This document shows positions 32,476 through 41,250 of a DNA stretch of 64,000 nucleotides, piece by piece. The translations under genes were made by a program, and so were the position numbers. The DNA is from Nocardioides luteus (GTDB lineage Bacteria; Actinomycetota; Actinomycetes; Propionibacteriales; Nocardioidaceae): positions 98,361-162,360 of the forward strand of contig NZ_BMRK01000012.1 of assembly GCF_014648595.1 (NCBI RefSeq). Reading direction: 5' to 3'. Positions within the stretch are counted from its first letter, which is position 1; each line of letters opens with the position of its first letter. Under the pieces are notes generated by a model, which was not told the origin of the DNA, searched no databases, and was given only the letters and a program-made list of their open reading frames with translations.

Positions 32476-33813
32476 ATGAGTGACGCGGAGGGGTCGTCGA
32501 AGGGGCTACCGCGGCGAGCGGCGACACGGACGGCCAAGCTGGCCGCGCTGCCGATGGGCTACGCCGGACGCAAGGCGCTCGGGCTCGGCAAGCGGATCGG
32601 GGGCAAGCCCGCCGAGGCGGTGCTGGCCGGCGTCCACCAGCGCACGGCCGACCAGCTCTTCCGCACCCTGGGTGAGCTCAAGGGCGGCGCGATGAAGGTC
32701 GGGCAGATGCTCTCGATCATGGAGGCCGCCATGCCCGAGTCGCAGGCGGCCCACTACCGCGCCCAGCTGACCCGGCTCCAGGACTCCGCTCCCCCGATGC
32801 CGACCGGGATCGTACGCGGCCTGCTGGCCCGGGATCTCGGCACCGACTGGACCGAGCGGCTGGTCGAGCTCTCCGAGGAGCCGGCCGCCTCGGCCTCGAT
32901 CGGGCAGGTCCACCGGGGCCGGTGGACCGACGGTCGCGAGGTCGCGGTGAAGGTGCAGTACCCCGGGGCCGACGAGGCGCTGCGCGCCGACCTGCGCCAG
33001 ATCGGCCGGGTCGCGACGATCGGCAACGCGGTCGTGCCCGGGATGGACATCAAGGCGCTGGTCGCCGAGCTGCAGGAGCGGGTCGTCGAGGAGCTCGACT
33101 ACCCGAAGGAGGCGGAGGCGCAGCGGGTCTTCGCCGAGGCGTACCGGGACGACCCGCTGATCCACGTCCCCGACGTCGTCGCCGTGGGGCCGTCGGTGCT
33201 GGTCACCGAGTGGGTCGAGTCGGAGGGCTCGATGGCGAAGGTGATCTCCGAGGGCAACCCTGAGGAGCGCGACCACTACGGCGAGCTGCTGGCCCGGTTC
33301 TGGTTCTCCGCGCCCGAGCTGACCGGGATGCTCCACGCCGACCCCCACCCGGGCAACTTCCGGGTGCTCGGCGAGGGCCGCATGGCCGTCCTCGACTTCG
33401 GCCTCGCGGCACGGCTGCCGGAGCGTGGCTTCCCCGAGCCGATGGGCCGGCTGATCCGGATCGCGGCGACCGGTGACGCCGACGCGCTCGTCGCCGGTCT
33501 GCGCGCCGAGGGTTTCATCCGCGATGGCATCAAGGTCGAGCCGCAGCACGTGCTCGACTACCTGGCGCCGTTCGTGACGCCGGCGCTGGAGGAGCGGTTC
33601 CGGTTCACCCGGGAGTGGCTGCGGGAGGAGTTCAAGCGGATCAACGACCCCAAGGACCCTGCCTACACGGTCGGTCTCAAGCTCAACCTGCCGCCGTCCT
33701 ACCTGCTCATCCACCGGGTCTGGCTCGGTGGGCTCGGGGTGCTGGCGCAGCTCAACGCGGAGGCGCCGTTCCGGGCGATCCTCGAGGAGCACCTGCCCGG
33801 CTTCGCGGGCTGA
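32476..33813 (+). CDS. ABC1/UbiB-family atypical kinase (AarF-like)
   Basis: A 445-residue protein-kinase-like protein. UbiB hallmarks are all visible: the KxGQ motif LKGGAMKVGQMLS, the Ala-rich nucleotide loop EPAASASIGQVHRG, VAVKVQYPG, the HADPHPGNF catalytic loop and VLDFGLAARL. Members support isoprenoid quinone metabolism or lipid homeostasis by ATPase activity rather than protein phosphorylation. Unlike E. coli UbiB it has no clear C-terminal membrane helices. It is monocistronic, divergent from the S9 peptidase. Confidence 0.9.
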   Translation: MSDAEGSSKGLPRRAATRTAKLAALPMGYAGRKALGLGKRIGGKPAEAVLAGVHQRTADQLFRTLGELKGGAMKVGQMLSIMEAAMPESQAAHYRAQLTRLQDSAPPMPTGIVRGLLARDLGTDWTERLVELSEEPAASASIGQVHRGRWTDGREVAVKVQYPGADEALRADLRQIGRVATIGNAVVPGMDIKALVAELQERVVEELDYPKEAEAQRVFAEAYRDDPLIHVPDVVAVGPSVLVTEWVESEGSMAKVISEGNPEERDHYGELLARFWFSAPELTGMLHADPHPGNFRVLGEGRMAVLDFGLAARLPERGFPEPMGRLIRIAATGDADALVAGLRAEGFIRDGIKVEPQHVLDYLAPFVTPALEERFRFTREWLREEFKRINDPKDPAYTVGLKLNLPPSYLLIHRVWLGGLGVLAQLNAEAPFRAILEEHLPGFAG

Positions 33814-33816
33814 GGT

Positions 33817-34230
33817 TCAGCCCGGGAGCACGCTCTGGCCCACCGGCCCGGGGTTGTAGGCGACCTCCCAGCGGACCCCGTCCGGGTCGGAGAAGTAGCC
33901 GGTGTAACCGCCCCAGACCCGTTCCTGGCCCTCGGAGGCCTCGCGGCCGAGCGACCGGGCGAGCTCCAAGACGCTGTCGACCTCCTCGCGGGTGGCGACG
34001 TTGTGGGCGAGGGTGAACGGCGCGACCCCGTCGCCGGTGGCGATCGGGCCGACCTCCTCCTCGAACTCGGCACGGTCCCACAGCGAGAGGATGACGTGCT
34101 CGCCGACGGGGATCATGACGACGCCGTCGGCCTCCATCTCAGGTGTCCAGCCGAGGCCGTCGACGTAGAACGATCGGCTCGCCGACAGGTCGGCGACGGC
34201 GAGCGTGACGAAGCTGATGCGCTGGTCCAT
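33817..34230 (-). CDS. VOC family (glyoxalase-like) protein
   Basis: A 137-residue protein with one vicinal-oxygen-chelate unit: FVTLAVADLSASRSFYVDGLGW at the start in pieces (VADLSAS, FYVDGLGW) and GYTGYFSDPDGVRWEVAYNPG at the end. Metal ligands are not fully clear. ATG 34230 is preferred over a longer open frame that overlaps the SHOCT gene. Function may be isomerase, lyase or antibiotic-binding. It converges on the UbiB-like gene, three bases apart. Confidence 0.8.
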   Translation of the reverse strand: MDQRISFVTLAVADLSASRSFYVDGLGWTPEMEADGVVMIPVGEHVILSLWDRAEFEEEVGPIATGDGVAPFTLAHNVATREEVDSVLELARSLGREASEGQERVWGGYTGYFSDPDGVRWEVAYNPGPVGQSVLPG

Positions 34231-34262
34231 GGCGGACACCCTGCCACGGACCAGCGCAGGTG

Positions 34263-34580
34263 TCAGGCGTCTCGGGAACGGTTCGGCTTCTCGCGCAGGA
34301 CGTCGCGGCGGGCGCGGTACTCGTTCTCGTCGATCTCGCCCGCTGCGTACCGCTCGGCCAGCCGGGCCTCGCCCGCACGCCGCGGTCCCTCGGCCACCCG
34401 CTTGCGGCCGAGCAGCACGACCGCGGTGATGATCGCCGCGATCACCAGGAACCACAGGATCGGAAAGATCGGCCAGAAGGCGGGCGGGCCGCCGCCGTCG
34501 TGCCAGGGTCCGTTGTCGCGCCACGGACCCCAGTCGTCACTGGCCACCGCGATGGTCGCCATCGTCTCGTTGATGCTCAT
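34263..34580 (-). CDS. SHOCT-domain membrane protein
   Basis: A 105-residue protein with an extracytoplasmic or short Trp/Gly/Pro-rich N-terminus (about residues 1-33), one hydrophobic helix (about 34-58, FPILWFLVIAAIITAVVLL), and a C-terminal SHOCT motif (ARLAERYAAGEIDENEYRARRDVL). SHOCT is a short oligomerisation-type domain found at the end of many actinobacterial membrane proteins. Exact role unknown. It lies upstream of the VOC gene with a 32-base gap. Confidence 0.82.
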   Translation of the reverse strand: MSINETMATIAVASDDWGPWRDNGPWHDGGGPPAFWPIFPILWFLVIAAIITAVVLLGRKRVAEGPRRAGEARLAERYAAGEIDENEYRARRDVLREKPNRSRDA

Positions 34581-34651
34581 TGCTCGTGTCCTATCTGTCG
34601 GGCTTGGCTATGCCCTCAAGACTGCGGCGCGCGAGCGGTCCGCACATCGGC

Positions 34652-35380
34652 TCAGGAGCGGGGCCCGTCTACGCAATCGTGCGTACGCAACCGGCTGAGC
34701 TGGCGGCCCTGCTCGTCGAAGTTCGCCGGGTCGAGCCAGCGCTCGTGGCTCGCGCTGACAGCCGGCCACTCCTCGGCGGTCACCGAGAACCAGTCGGTGT
34801 CACGGTTGCGGCCCTTGACGACCATGTGGTTGCGGAACCGCCCCTCGTAGGTGAAACCCAGGCGCTGCGCCGCCTTCCGCGACGGCTCGTTGAGGGCGTC
34901 GAGCTTCCACTCGAACCGGCGGTACCCGAGCGTGTCGAAGGCGTGGCGCATCAGCAGGTGGATCGCCTCGGTCGCTGCCCGGGTGCGAGCCAGGGCGGGC
35001 CCGAAGAGCACCCCGCCGACCTCGACGCGACCGTTCTTCGGATCGATCGCCTGGAGACCCGCGACGCCGCTCGCCCGACCGGCCCGCTCCCCCTCCTTCG
35101 GGACGAACGTGAAGGGGACGACGTCGGCTGCGTCGACGAGTCCCGCCAGGTGCATCCAGAGGTCCTGCAGCGAGGTCGGCATCGGGATCGGCCGGTAGGT
35201 CCACAGGTCGGCGTCGCCGGGGCCGCAGACGGCGGCGTAGAGATCGGAGTACTGCGCCGAGGAGAGCGGCGCGACCCGGACGTAGCGACCCTCGAGCGTC
35301 ACCGGCTCGGGCCACGGCCGCGGCTCCCACGCCTCGACGACGTCGCCCACGGGATAAGAGAAGTCGGTCACGGCGGTCAT
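34652..35380 (-). CDS. GNAT N-acetyltransferase (RimJ/RimL type)
   Basis: A 242-residue GNAT enzyme similar to the yjaB/RimL-like group with the start VTLEGRYVRVAPLSSAQY, IDPKNGRVEVGGVLFGPALARTRAATEA for acetyl-CoA binding and the conserved FEWKLDALNEPSRKAAQRLGF segment. A Trp-rich C-terminal extension (TDWFSVTAEEWPAVSA) is also typical of this subgroup. ATG 35380 is chosen; it is 25 bases from the MFS gene stop, so both are probably one transcript. Substrate unknown. Confidence 0.85.
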   Translation of the reverse strand: MTAVTDFSYPVGDVVEAWEPRPWPEPVTLEGRYVRVAPLSSAQYSDLYAAVCGPGDADLWTYRPIPMPTSLQDLWMHLAGLVDAADVVPFTFVPKEGERAGRASGVAGLQAIDPKNGRVEVGGVLFGPALARTRAATEAIHLLMRHAFDTLGYRRFEWKLDALNEPSRKAAQRLGFTYEGRFRNHMVVKGRNRDTDWFSVTAEEWPAVSASHERWLDPANFDEQGRQLSRLRTHDCVDGPRS

Positions 35381-35405
35381 TGTCTCCGACCGCCGTGACC
35401 GACCC

Positions 35406-36659
35406 TCAGGCGGCAGCGAGATCCGCTGCGACATCCGCGCCGGCGTCCGCCGTGGCCAGCGAGCGGCGGGCGCCGGCGAGGGTGAGCACCCCGAGCAGGC
35501 AGACCAGCAGCAGAATCCCGGCCAGGATCATCACCGACTCGACCGTGAACCGGTCCGCGAGCGGCCCGAAGACGATCATCGACACCGGCATCGAGACCGA
35601 GATGACGATGCCGTAGAAACCGAAGACCCGGCCGCGCATCGCGTCCTCGACCTGCTCCTGCAGCAGGGTCGCCGCGGGCACCAGCAGCGTCTGGAAGAGG
35701 ATGCAGATCACCAGGCCGGCGACCGAGAAGACCCAGAAGCTCGTGGAGACACCCAGACCGACGACGAGCAGACCGACCCCGACCGCGGCGGCGACCATCA
35801 GCCGCACCCGCCGCTTCACCTTCGGCCCGACGACGGCCATCATCGCGCCGCCCACCAGCATGCCCACGCTCCAGAACAGCTCGTTGACGCTCAGCATCCA
35901 GACCTCGTCGCCGAAGCTGCGGGTGATCATCAGCGGCGTCAGGTGAGCCGGCGCGCCGGCCATGAACATCACGATCGCCACCAGACCCATCACCCACCGC
36001 ACCGAGGCGTTGCCCCGGACGTACCGCACACCGGCGAGGAGGTCGCCGAAGTAGCTGGCCGGCTCGTCGGCGCGGACCATCCGGGCCACCGGGATCGTGA
36101 GCAGCAGGAGCACCCCGATCGCGGCCGTGACCACGTCGATGAAGAAGACCGTGACGATGCCGGTGCTCGCGTAGATCGCCGCGGCCAGCGCCGGGGCGAA
36201 GAGCATCATCCCCGAGGAGATCGCCTGCTGGATGCCGTTGACCCGCATCAGATGCTCGGCCGGCACGATCTGCGGGAGCATCGCATTGACCGCCGGCCCC
36301 TGGATCCCGGACAGCGCCGAGCGGATGGCCATCGCGACGAAGATCATCCACAGGTCGCCGGCGCCGCTCAGCATCAGCAGCGCCAGCACCAGCGTGGCGA
36401 CCGCGATGGTCGTGTCCGCCCCGATGATCAGCATCTTGCGCGAGTGCCGGTCGGCCCAGACGCCGCCGAAGACCGACACCAGCGCCTGCGGCAGCATCCC
36501 CGCCGCGACGCTCATGGTCAGCACGGCCGCCGACCCGGTCTCGACGGTGAGGTGCCACATCACCGCGTACCCGACGATCATCGAGCCCAACGACGACACC
36601 GTCTGGCCGCCCATGAAGACGAGCAGATTCCGCTTCCAGCGATTCGACAGATCCGACAT
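35406..36659 (-). CDS. MFS transporter
   Basis: A 417-residue major-facilitator protein with twelve hydrophobic segments. The loop GGVWADRHSRKMLIIGAD after helix 2 is the conserved MFS motif A, and QTLLVPAATLLQEQVEDAMRGRVFG resembles the enterobactin-exporter-like (MFS_3) group that exports drugs or siderophores. ATG 36659 is preceded by GGGAGTGG; a longer start at 36713 is possible but less likely. The GNAT gene follows. Confidence 0.88.
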   Translation of the reverse strand: MSDLSNRWKRNLLVFMGGQTVSSLGSMIVGYAVMWHLTVETGSAAVLTMSVAAGMLPQALVSVFGGVWADRHSRKMLIIGADTTIAVATLVLALLMLSGAGDLWMIFVAMAIRSALSGIQGPAVNAMLPQIVPAEHLMRVNGIQQAISSGMMLFAPALAAAIYASTGIVTVFFIDVVTAAIGVLLLLTIPVARMVRADEPASYFGDLLAGVRYVRGNASVRWVMGLVAIVMFMAGAPAHLTPLMITRSFGDEVWMLSVNELFWSVGMLVGGAMMAVVGPKVKRRVRLMVAAAVGVGLLVVGLGVSTSFWVFSVAGLVICILFQTLLVPAATLLQEQVEDAMRGRVFGFYGIVISVSMPVSMIVFGPLADRFTVESVMILAGILLLVCLLGVLTLAGARRSLATADAGADVAADLAAA

Positions 36660-36749
36660 TGCCACCACTCCCGCATCAGGTGGGCCGCTGTGCCGGCCCC
36701 TCACTGATGCCACGAACGGCGATCGCCGGTTTCGACAACCGTGCGCCGA

Positions 36750-37313
36750 CTAGTCCGGGAGCGGGTCGAAGTCGAAAGCCGGCAGGCCGTCGAGGCTGGT
36801 GCGGTTCTTCTTCCGCCGGTAGCCGGCCGACCCCTCGACCCCCTTGCGCTCGAAGTACGGAGGGAGCAGGTCCCGCTCGCCGACGTACGACATCAGCGGG
36901 ACGGAGAAGCCGCAGGAGTCGGAGACGCGCTCGATGTCGACCACGATGACCGCGCGGGCGCCCGGGAGGTCGTCGAAGTTGCCGGCGAGGTCGGCGTACT
37001 CCTCGTCGTAGCGGGTGACGACCCGGCCGCGGCCGTGGAAGCGGACGATGTTCGGCGCCCCGTCGAAGGCGCAGAACATCACCGTGATCCGGCCGTTCTC
37101 ACGCAGATGGGCGACCGTCTCGCTGCCGCTCCCGGTGCCGTCGACCCACGCGAAGGTGAGCTCGTCGAGCATCCCGAACGTGCCCGGCATGCCGCGCGGC
37201 GAGACGTTGACGTGCCCGTCCCCGGAGAGCGGCGCGGTGGCGACGAAGAAGACGACCTGGCGATCGATGAACGCGCGCAGCCGACCGTCGACCCGGGCGT
37301 GGACCTTTCCCAC
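36750..37313 (-). CDS. Pyridoxamine 5'-phosphate oxidase-like flavin/heme-fold protein
   Basis: A 187-residue split-barrel protein. The start RLRAFIDRQVVFFVATAP, then GHVNVSPRG, ENGRITVMFCAFDGAPNIVRFHGRG and a C-terminal RKKNRTSLDGLPAFD resemble the PNPOx-like proteins of actinobacteria (related to F420- or FMN-binding families). The real cofactor cannot be told. It starts only four bases after the ilvD stop, so it is the second gene of the ilvD transcript, though no pathway link is known to me. Confidence 0.8.
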   Translation of the reverse strand: MGKVHARVDGRLRAFIDRQVVFFVATAPLSGDGHVNVSPRGMPGTFGMLDELTFAWVDGTGSGSETVAHLRENGRITVMFCAFDGAPNIVRFHGRGRVVTRYDEEYADLAGNFDDLPGARAVIVVDIERVSDSCGFSVPLMSYVGERDLLPPYFERKGVEGSAGYRRKKNRTSLDGLPAFDFDPLPD

Positions 37314-37317
37314 GCCG

Positions 37318-39165
37318 TTACTCGGGCACGTTGCGATAGGCGCCGTCGGAGGCCGAGGTGGCCATCGAGGCGTACGCCCGCAGCGCGGCCGAGACCTTCC
37401 GGTCGCGGTCGGCCGGGGTGTAGGGCTTGTCCCGCTTCTCCTGGGCCACGCGGCGCTCGTCGAGGACCATGTCGTCGACGTCGAGCGAGATCGAGCGGTT
37501 GGGGATGTCGATGGAGATCTGGTCGCCGTCCTCGATCAGCGCGATCATGCCGCCGCCGGCCGCCTCCGGGGAGACGTGGCCGATCGAGAGGCCGCTGGTG
37601 CCGCCGGAGAAGCGGCCGTCGGTGATCAGGGCGCACTTCTGACCGAGACCCCGGCCCTTGAGGAACGAGGTCGGGTAGAGCATCTCCTGCATGCCCGGAC
37701 CGCCCTTGGGACCCTCGTAGCGGATGACGACGACGTGGCCCTCCTGGACCTTCTTGGAGAGGATGCCGTCCACCGCGGCGTCCTGTGACTCGAAGACGAT
37801 CGCCGTGCCGGTGAAGGTCAGGCACTCCTCGGGCACACCGGCGGTCTTCACGACGCAGCCGTCGGGCGCGACGTTGCCGGACAGGATCGCCAGCCCGCCG
37901 TCCTCGGAGTAGGCGTGCTCGAAGTCGCGGATGCAGCCCTCGGCGGCGTCGGTGTCGAGGCTGGCCCAGAGGTTCTCGGTCGAGAACGCCTCGGTCGTAC
38001 GCACTCCTCCCGGAGCCGCGAGGAAGAGGTCGAGCGCCTCCTGGCTGGGGTTCTCGGCGCGGATGTCCCAGCTGTCCAGCCACTCCTCGACGGAGTCGGA
38101 GTGGATGGTGTGGACGTCCTCGTTGAGCGCGCCACCGCGGCGCAGCTCGCCGAGCAGGGCGGGGATGCCGCCGGCCCGGTGGACGTCCTCCATGTGGTAC
38201 TTCGGGCTGTTGGGGGCGACCTTGCTCAGGCACGGGACCCGCCGCGAGATCGCGTCGATGTCGTGGACGTTGAAGTCGAGCTCGGCTTCGCGCGCGGCGG
38301 CCAGCAGGTGCAGGACCGTGTTGGTCGAGCCGCCCATGGCCACGTCGAGCGCGACCGCGTTCTCGAAGGCGCTGCGGTTGGCGATGCTGCGGGGCAGGAC
38401 GGACTCGTCGCCCTCCTGGTAGTAGCGGCGGCACAGCTCCACGACCGTACGCCCCGCCTCTTCGAAGAGCGCGCGGCGCTTGGCGTGGGTGGCCAGCGTC
38501 GAGCCGTTGCCGGGCAGGCTCAGGCCGATGGCCTCGGTGAGGCAGTTCATCGAGTTGGCGGTGAACATCCCGCTGCAGGAGCCGCAGGTCGGACAGGCGG
38601 CGCGCTCGATGACGTCGAGCTGCTCGTCGCTGACCGCCTCGTTGACCGAGAGCACCATCGCGTCGACCAGGTCGAGCTTGTCGTGGACGATGCCCTCGAT
38701 GGCCGTCGTCTTGCCGGCCTCCATCGGGCCGCCGGAGACGAAGACGACGGGGATGTTGAGGCGCAGGCTCGCCAGCAGCATGCCGGGGGTGATCTTGTCG
38801 CAGTTGGAGATGCACACGATCGCGTCGGCCCGGTGCGCCTCGACCATGTATTCGACCGCGTCCGCGATCAGCTCGCGGCTCGGCAGCGAGTAGAGCATCC
38901 CGGCGTGGCCCATCGCGATGCCGTCGTCGACGGCGATCGTGTTGAACTCCTTGGCCACTCCCCCGGCCTCCTGGATCGTCTCGGCGACGATCTTGCCGAG
39001 GTCGCGGAGGTGCACGTGGCCGGGCACGAACTCGGTGAACGAGTTGGCGATCGCGATGATCGGCTTGCCGAAGTCGTCATCAGTCATGCCGGTCGCGCGC
39101 CAGAGCGCGCGAGCACCCGCCATGTTGCGGCCCGAGGTCGAGGTTGCGGAGCGAAGAGTGGGCAT
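37318..39165 (-). CDS. ilvD: Dihydroxy-acid dehydratase
   Basis: Iron-sulfur dehydratase of 615 residues making the keto acids of valine and isoleucine. Cluster-binding cysteines lie in [12 protein letters not shown] and [19 protein letters not shown]. Other conserved segments are [23 protein letters not shown] and [22 protein letters not shown] in pieces (RFSGGTSG). The long form with about 615 residues is the E. coli-like type. No leader peptide comparable to cimA or ilvB was found upstream; the 108 bases before it show nothing recognisable. Confidence 0.95.
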   Translation of the reverse strand: MPTLRSATSTSGRNMAGARALWRATGMTDDDFGKPIIAIANSFTEFVPGHVHLRDLGKIVAETIQEAGGVAKEFNTIAVDDGIAMGHAGMLYSLPSRELIADAVEYMVEAHRADAIVCISNCDKITPGMLLASLRLNIPVVFVSGGPMEAGKTTAIEGIVHDKLDLVDAMVLSVNEAVSDEQLDVIERAACPTCGSCSGMFTANSMNCLTEAIGLSLPGNGSTLATHAKRRALFEEAGRTVVELCRRYYQEGDESVLPRSIANRSAFENAVALDVAMGGSTNTVLHLLAAAREAELDFNVHDIDAISRRVPCLSKVAPNSPKYHMEDVHRAGGIPALLGELRRGGALNEDVHTIHSDSVEEWLDSWDIRAENPSQEALDLFLAAPGGVRTTEAFSTENLWASLDTDAAEGCIRDFEHAYSEDGGLAILSGNVAPDGCVVKTAGVPEECLTFTGTAIVFESQDAAVDGILSKKVQEGHVVVIRYEGPKGGPGMQEMLYPTSFLKGRGLGQKCALITDGRFSGGTSGLSIGHVSPEAAGGGMIALIEDGDQISIDIPNRSISLDVDDMVLDERRVAQEKRDKPYTPADRDRKVSAALRAYASMATSASDGAYRNVPE

Positions 39166-39273
39166 GCGAGAAGGCTAAACCCGCTGGCGTACGTCTTCGC
39201 ACGCAGCGCCACGCGGTGGACGGTGACAGGATGACTCGGCGGCTGGCGCAACCGCGGACGACCGAGCGAAGCC

Positions 39274-40341
39274 TCACACCTTCGCGGCTCTGACCACCAT
39301 CACGTCAGGGATGTCGCGGAGGATCTCGCGCCAGGTCTCGCCGGCGTCGGCGGAGGCCCACACGGAGCCGTTGCGGGCGCCGAAGTAGACACCGGCCGTC
39401 TCGTGGTCGTCGGCGCACATGGCGTCGCGCATGACCCCGACGTAGAAGTGGTCCGGGAGACCGCTGGAGAGGGCCTCCCAGTGGTCGCCGGCGTCGCGGG
39501 AGCGCCACACGATCGGCTTGGCCTCCGGTGGGTAGCGGGACTCGCCGGCGCCGATCGGGAAGGTGTAGATCGTGTCGGGCTCCTGCGGGTGGACGACCAT
39601 CGCGAAGCCGAAGTCGGTGGGCAGGCCGTCGGCGATCGACTTCCAGGAGCCGCCCTCGTCGTCGGAGCGGTAGACGCCGCCGTGGTTCTGCAGGTAGAGC
39701 CGCTCGGGACGGGAGGCGTGGCGGGCGACCTTGTGGACGCACTGCCCGAACTCCGGGTACTGCTGCCCCTCGGGCAGGAAGACCGCGATGATGCCGTTGT
39801 TGCGCGCCTCCCAGGTCTCGCCGCCGTCGCGGGTCTGGTAGACGCCGCCGGTCGAGATCGCGGCGGTCACCGAGTCGGGGTCGGTGGGGTGCGGCAGGAT
39901 CGTGTGGAACGCCTGGCCGCCGAAACCTTCGTTCCACTCGGTGCGGTGCGGGTGGTTCCACAGGCCCCGGACGAGCTCGAAGGACGCGCCACCGTCGGTC
40001 GACCTGAAGATCGCGCCGGGCTCGACACCGGCCCAGATCGTGCCGTCGGGCAGCCCGGGCTGGAGCTGCCAGACCCGGGCCAGGCTCGCGTCGACGTCCT
40101 CGGGGAAGGACATCGAGGTCTCGGTCCACGTCTCGCCGCCGTCGTCGGAGGCGCGCACCAGCGCACCCAGCCACAGCGAGGAGCAACCGGCAAGGACCCG
40201 CCCGGTCCTGGGCTCGATCATGGCGGAGTAGATCTCCTCCATGTCATGGTGCGGACCGGTGAATTCCCAGTCCTGACGGGCGTCGTCGGAGCGCCCCATC
40301 CACAGACCCTTCCGGGTCCCGACCAGCAGCTGCGTACCCAT
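39274..40341 (-). CDS. BNR/Asp-box repeat (sialidase-like beta-propeller) protein
   Basis: A 355-residue repeat protein without signal peptide. It has several Asp-box motifs of the S-x-D-x-G-x-T-W form: ASDDGGETW, STDGGASF, TRDGGETW, SDDEGGSW, SRDAGDHW and SADAGETW, spaced about 50 residues apart as in six- or seven-bladed propellers. The TQLLVGTRKGLWMG start and PHHDMEEIY segment are those of the actinobacterial WD40/YCF48/BNR group named exo-alpha-sialidase by similarity; sialidase catalytic residues are not evident. ATG 40341 is preferred for the conserved start; ATG 40353 is possible. Confidence 0.82.
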   Translation of the reverse strand: MGTQLLVGTRKGLWMGRSDDARQDWEFTGPHHDMEEIYSAMIEPRTGRVLAGCSSLWLGALVRASDDGGETWTETSMSFPEDVDASLARVWQLQPGLPDGTIWAGVEPGAIFRSTDGGASFELVRGLWNHPHRTEWNEGFGGQAFHTILPHPTDPDSVTAAISTGGVYQTRDGGETWEARNNGIIAVFLPEGQQYPEFGQCVHKVARHASRPERLYLQNHGGVYRSDDEGGSWKSIADGLPTDFGFAMVVHPQEPDTIYTFPIGAGESRYPPEAKPIVWRSRDAGDHWEALSSGLPDHFYVGVMRDAMCADDHETAGVYFGARNGSVWASADAGETWREILRDIPDVMVVRAAKV

Positions 40342-40479
40342 GTCGTCCAGCATCCACCCGCTCGCCGGCGGTGACCAGGGGATTTCGGTGAAACCACGTC
40401 GGTCGAAATCATGTTGCGTCGACAACATCTCTCGGTGCGGGTTCTAGGGCCGAGGCCGCCCAGGACCTAGCCTGAGGAC

Positions 40480-41250
40480 ATGACCAGACCTGTTGCCTGG
40501 GAGACCTACACTGCGATCCTCTTCGACCTCGACGGCGTGATCACGCCGACGGCCGTCGTGCACATGCAGGCGTGGGAGGAGATGTTCAACGCCTACCTGC
40601 AGGAGAAGACGCCAGGCGCGCCCGCCTACACCGACCAGGACTACTTCGCGTACGTCGACGGCAAACCGCGCTACGACGGCGTGCGCGACTTCCTCGCCTC
40701 CCGGGACATCCAGATCCCCGAGGGCACCCCGGAGGACGCCCCCGAGCTCGAGACCGTCTGCGGCCTCGGCAACAGGAAGAACAACGCCTTCAACGAGGTT
40801 CTCGAGCGCGACGGCGTAAAGGCCTACCCCGGTTCGGTGAAATTCCTCGACTACCTCACGACCCTCGACGTCCGGCTCGGGGTGGTGTCGTCGTCGGTCA
40901 ACGCCCCCAACGTGCTGAAGGCCGCGGGGTTGCTGGACCGCTTCGAGACGGTCGTCTCGGGAGCCGTCGCAGATGAGCAGGGACTGCCCGGCAAGCCTGC
41001 TCCGGACACATTTGTCTACGCCGGTAAGGTCCTCGGAGCCACCCCGAGCGGGGCCGTCGTCCTCGAGGACGCGGTGTCCGGGGTGCGCGCCGGCAAGGCA
41101 GGAGAATTCGCGCTCGTCGTCGGGGTGGATCGTGGCGCCGGCCACGACGTCCTCACGGCTGCCGGCGCAAGCCTTGTCGTTTCCGACCTCGCTGAACTCA
41201 TCCCTGACGGACACAGTCCTGAATCACCTGCTCGAGGAGCACAGCAGTGA
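40480..41250 (+). CDS. Beta-phosphoglucomutase family HAD hydrolase
   Basis: A 256-residue HAD-superfamily protein. Motif I is FDLDGVITPTA (Asp 16 and 18), motif II VVSSSVN, motif III GKPAPDTF and motif IV VLEDAVSGVRAG. It should convert beta-glucose 1-phosphate to glucose 6-phosphate, since the next gene encodes a GH65 phosphorylase whose product is beta-glucose 1-phosphate. The four-base overlap with that gene (GTGA) supports joint production. It is divergent from the BNR-repeat gene. Confidence 0.9.
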   Translation: MTRPVAWETYTAILFDLDGVITPTAVVHMQAWEEMFNAYLQEKTPGAPAYTDQDYFAYVDGKPRYDGVRDFLASRDIQIPEGTPEDAPELETVCGLGNRKNNAFNEVLERDGVKAYPGSVKFLDYLTTLDVRLGVVSSSVNAPNVLKAAGLLDRFETVVSGAVADEQGLPGKPAPDTFVYAGKVLGATPSGAVVLEDAVSGVRAGKAGEFALVVGVDRGAGHDVLTAAGASLVVSDLAELIPDGHSPESPARGAQQ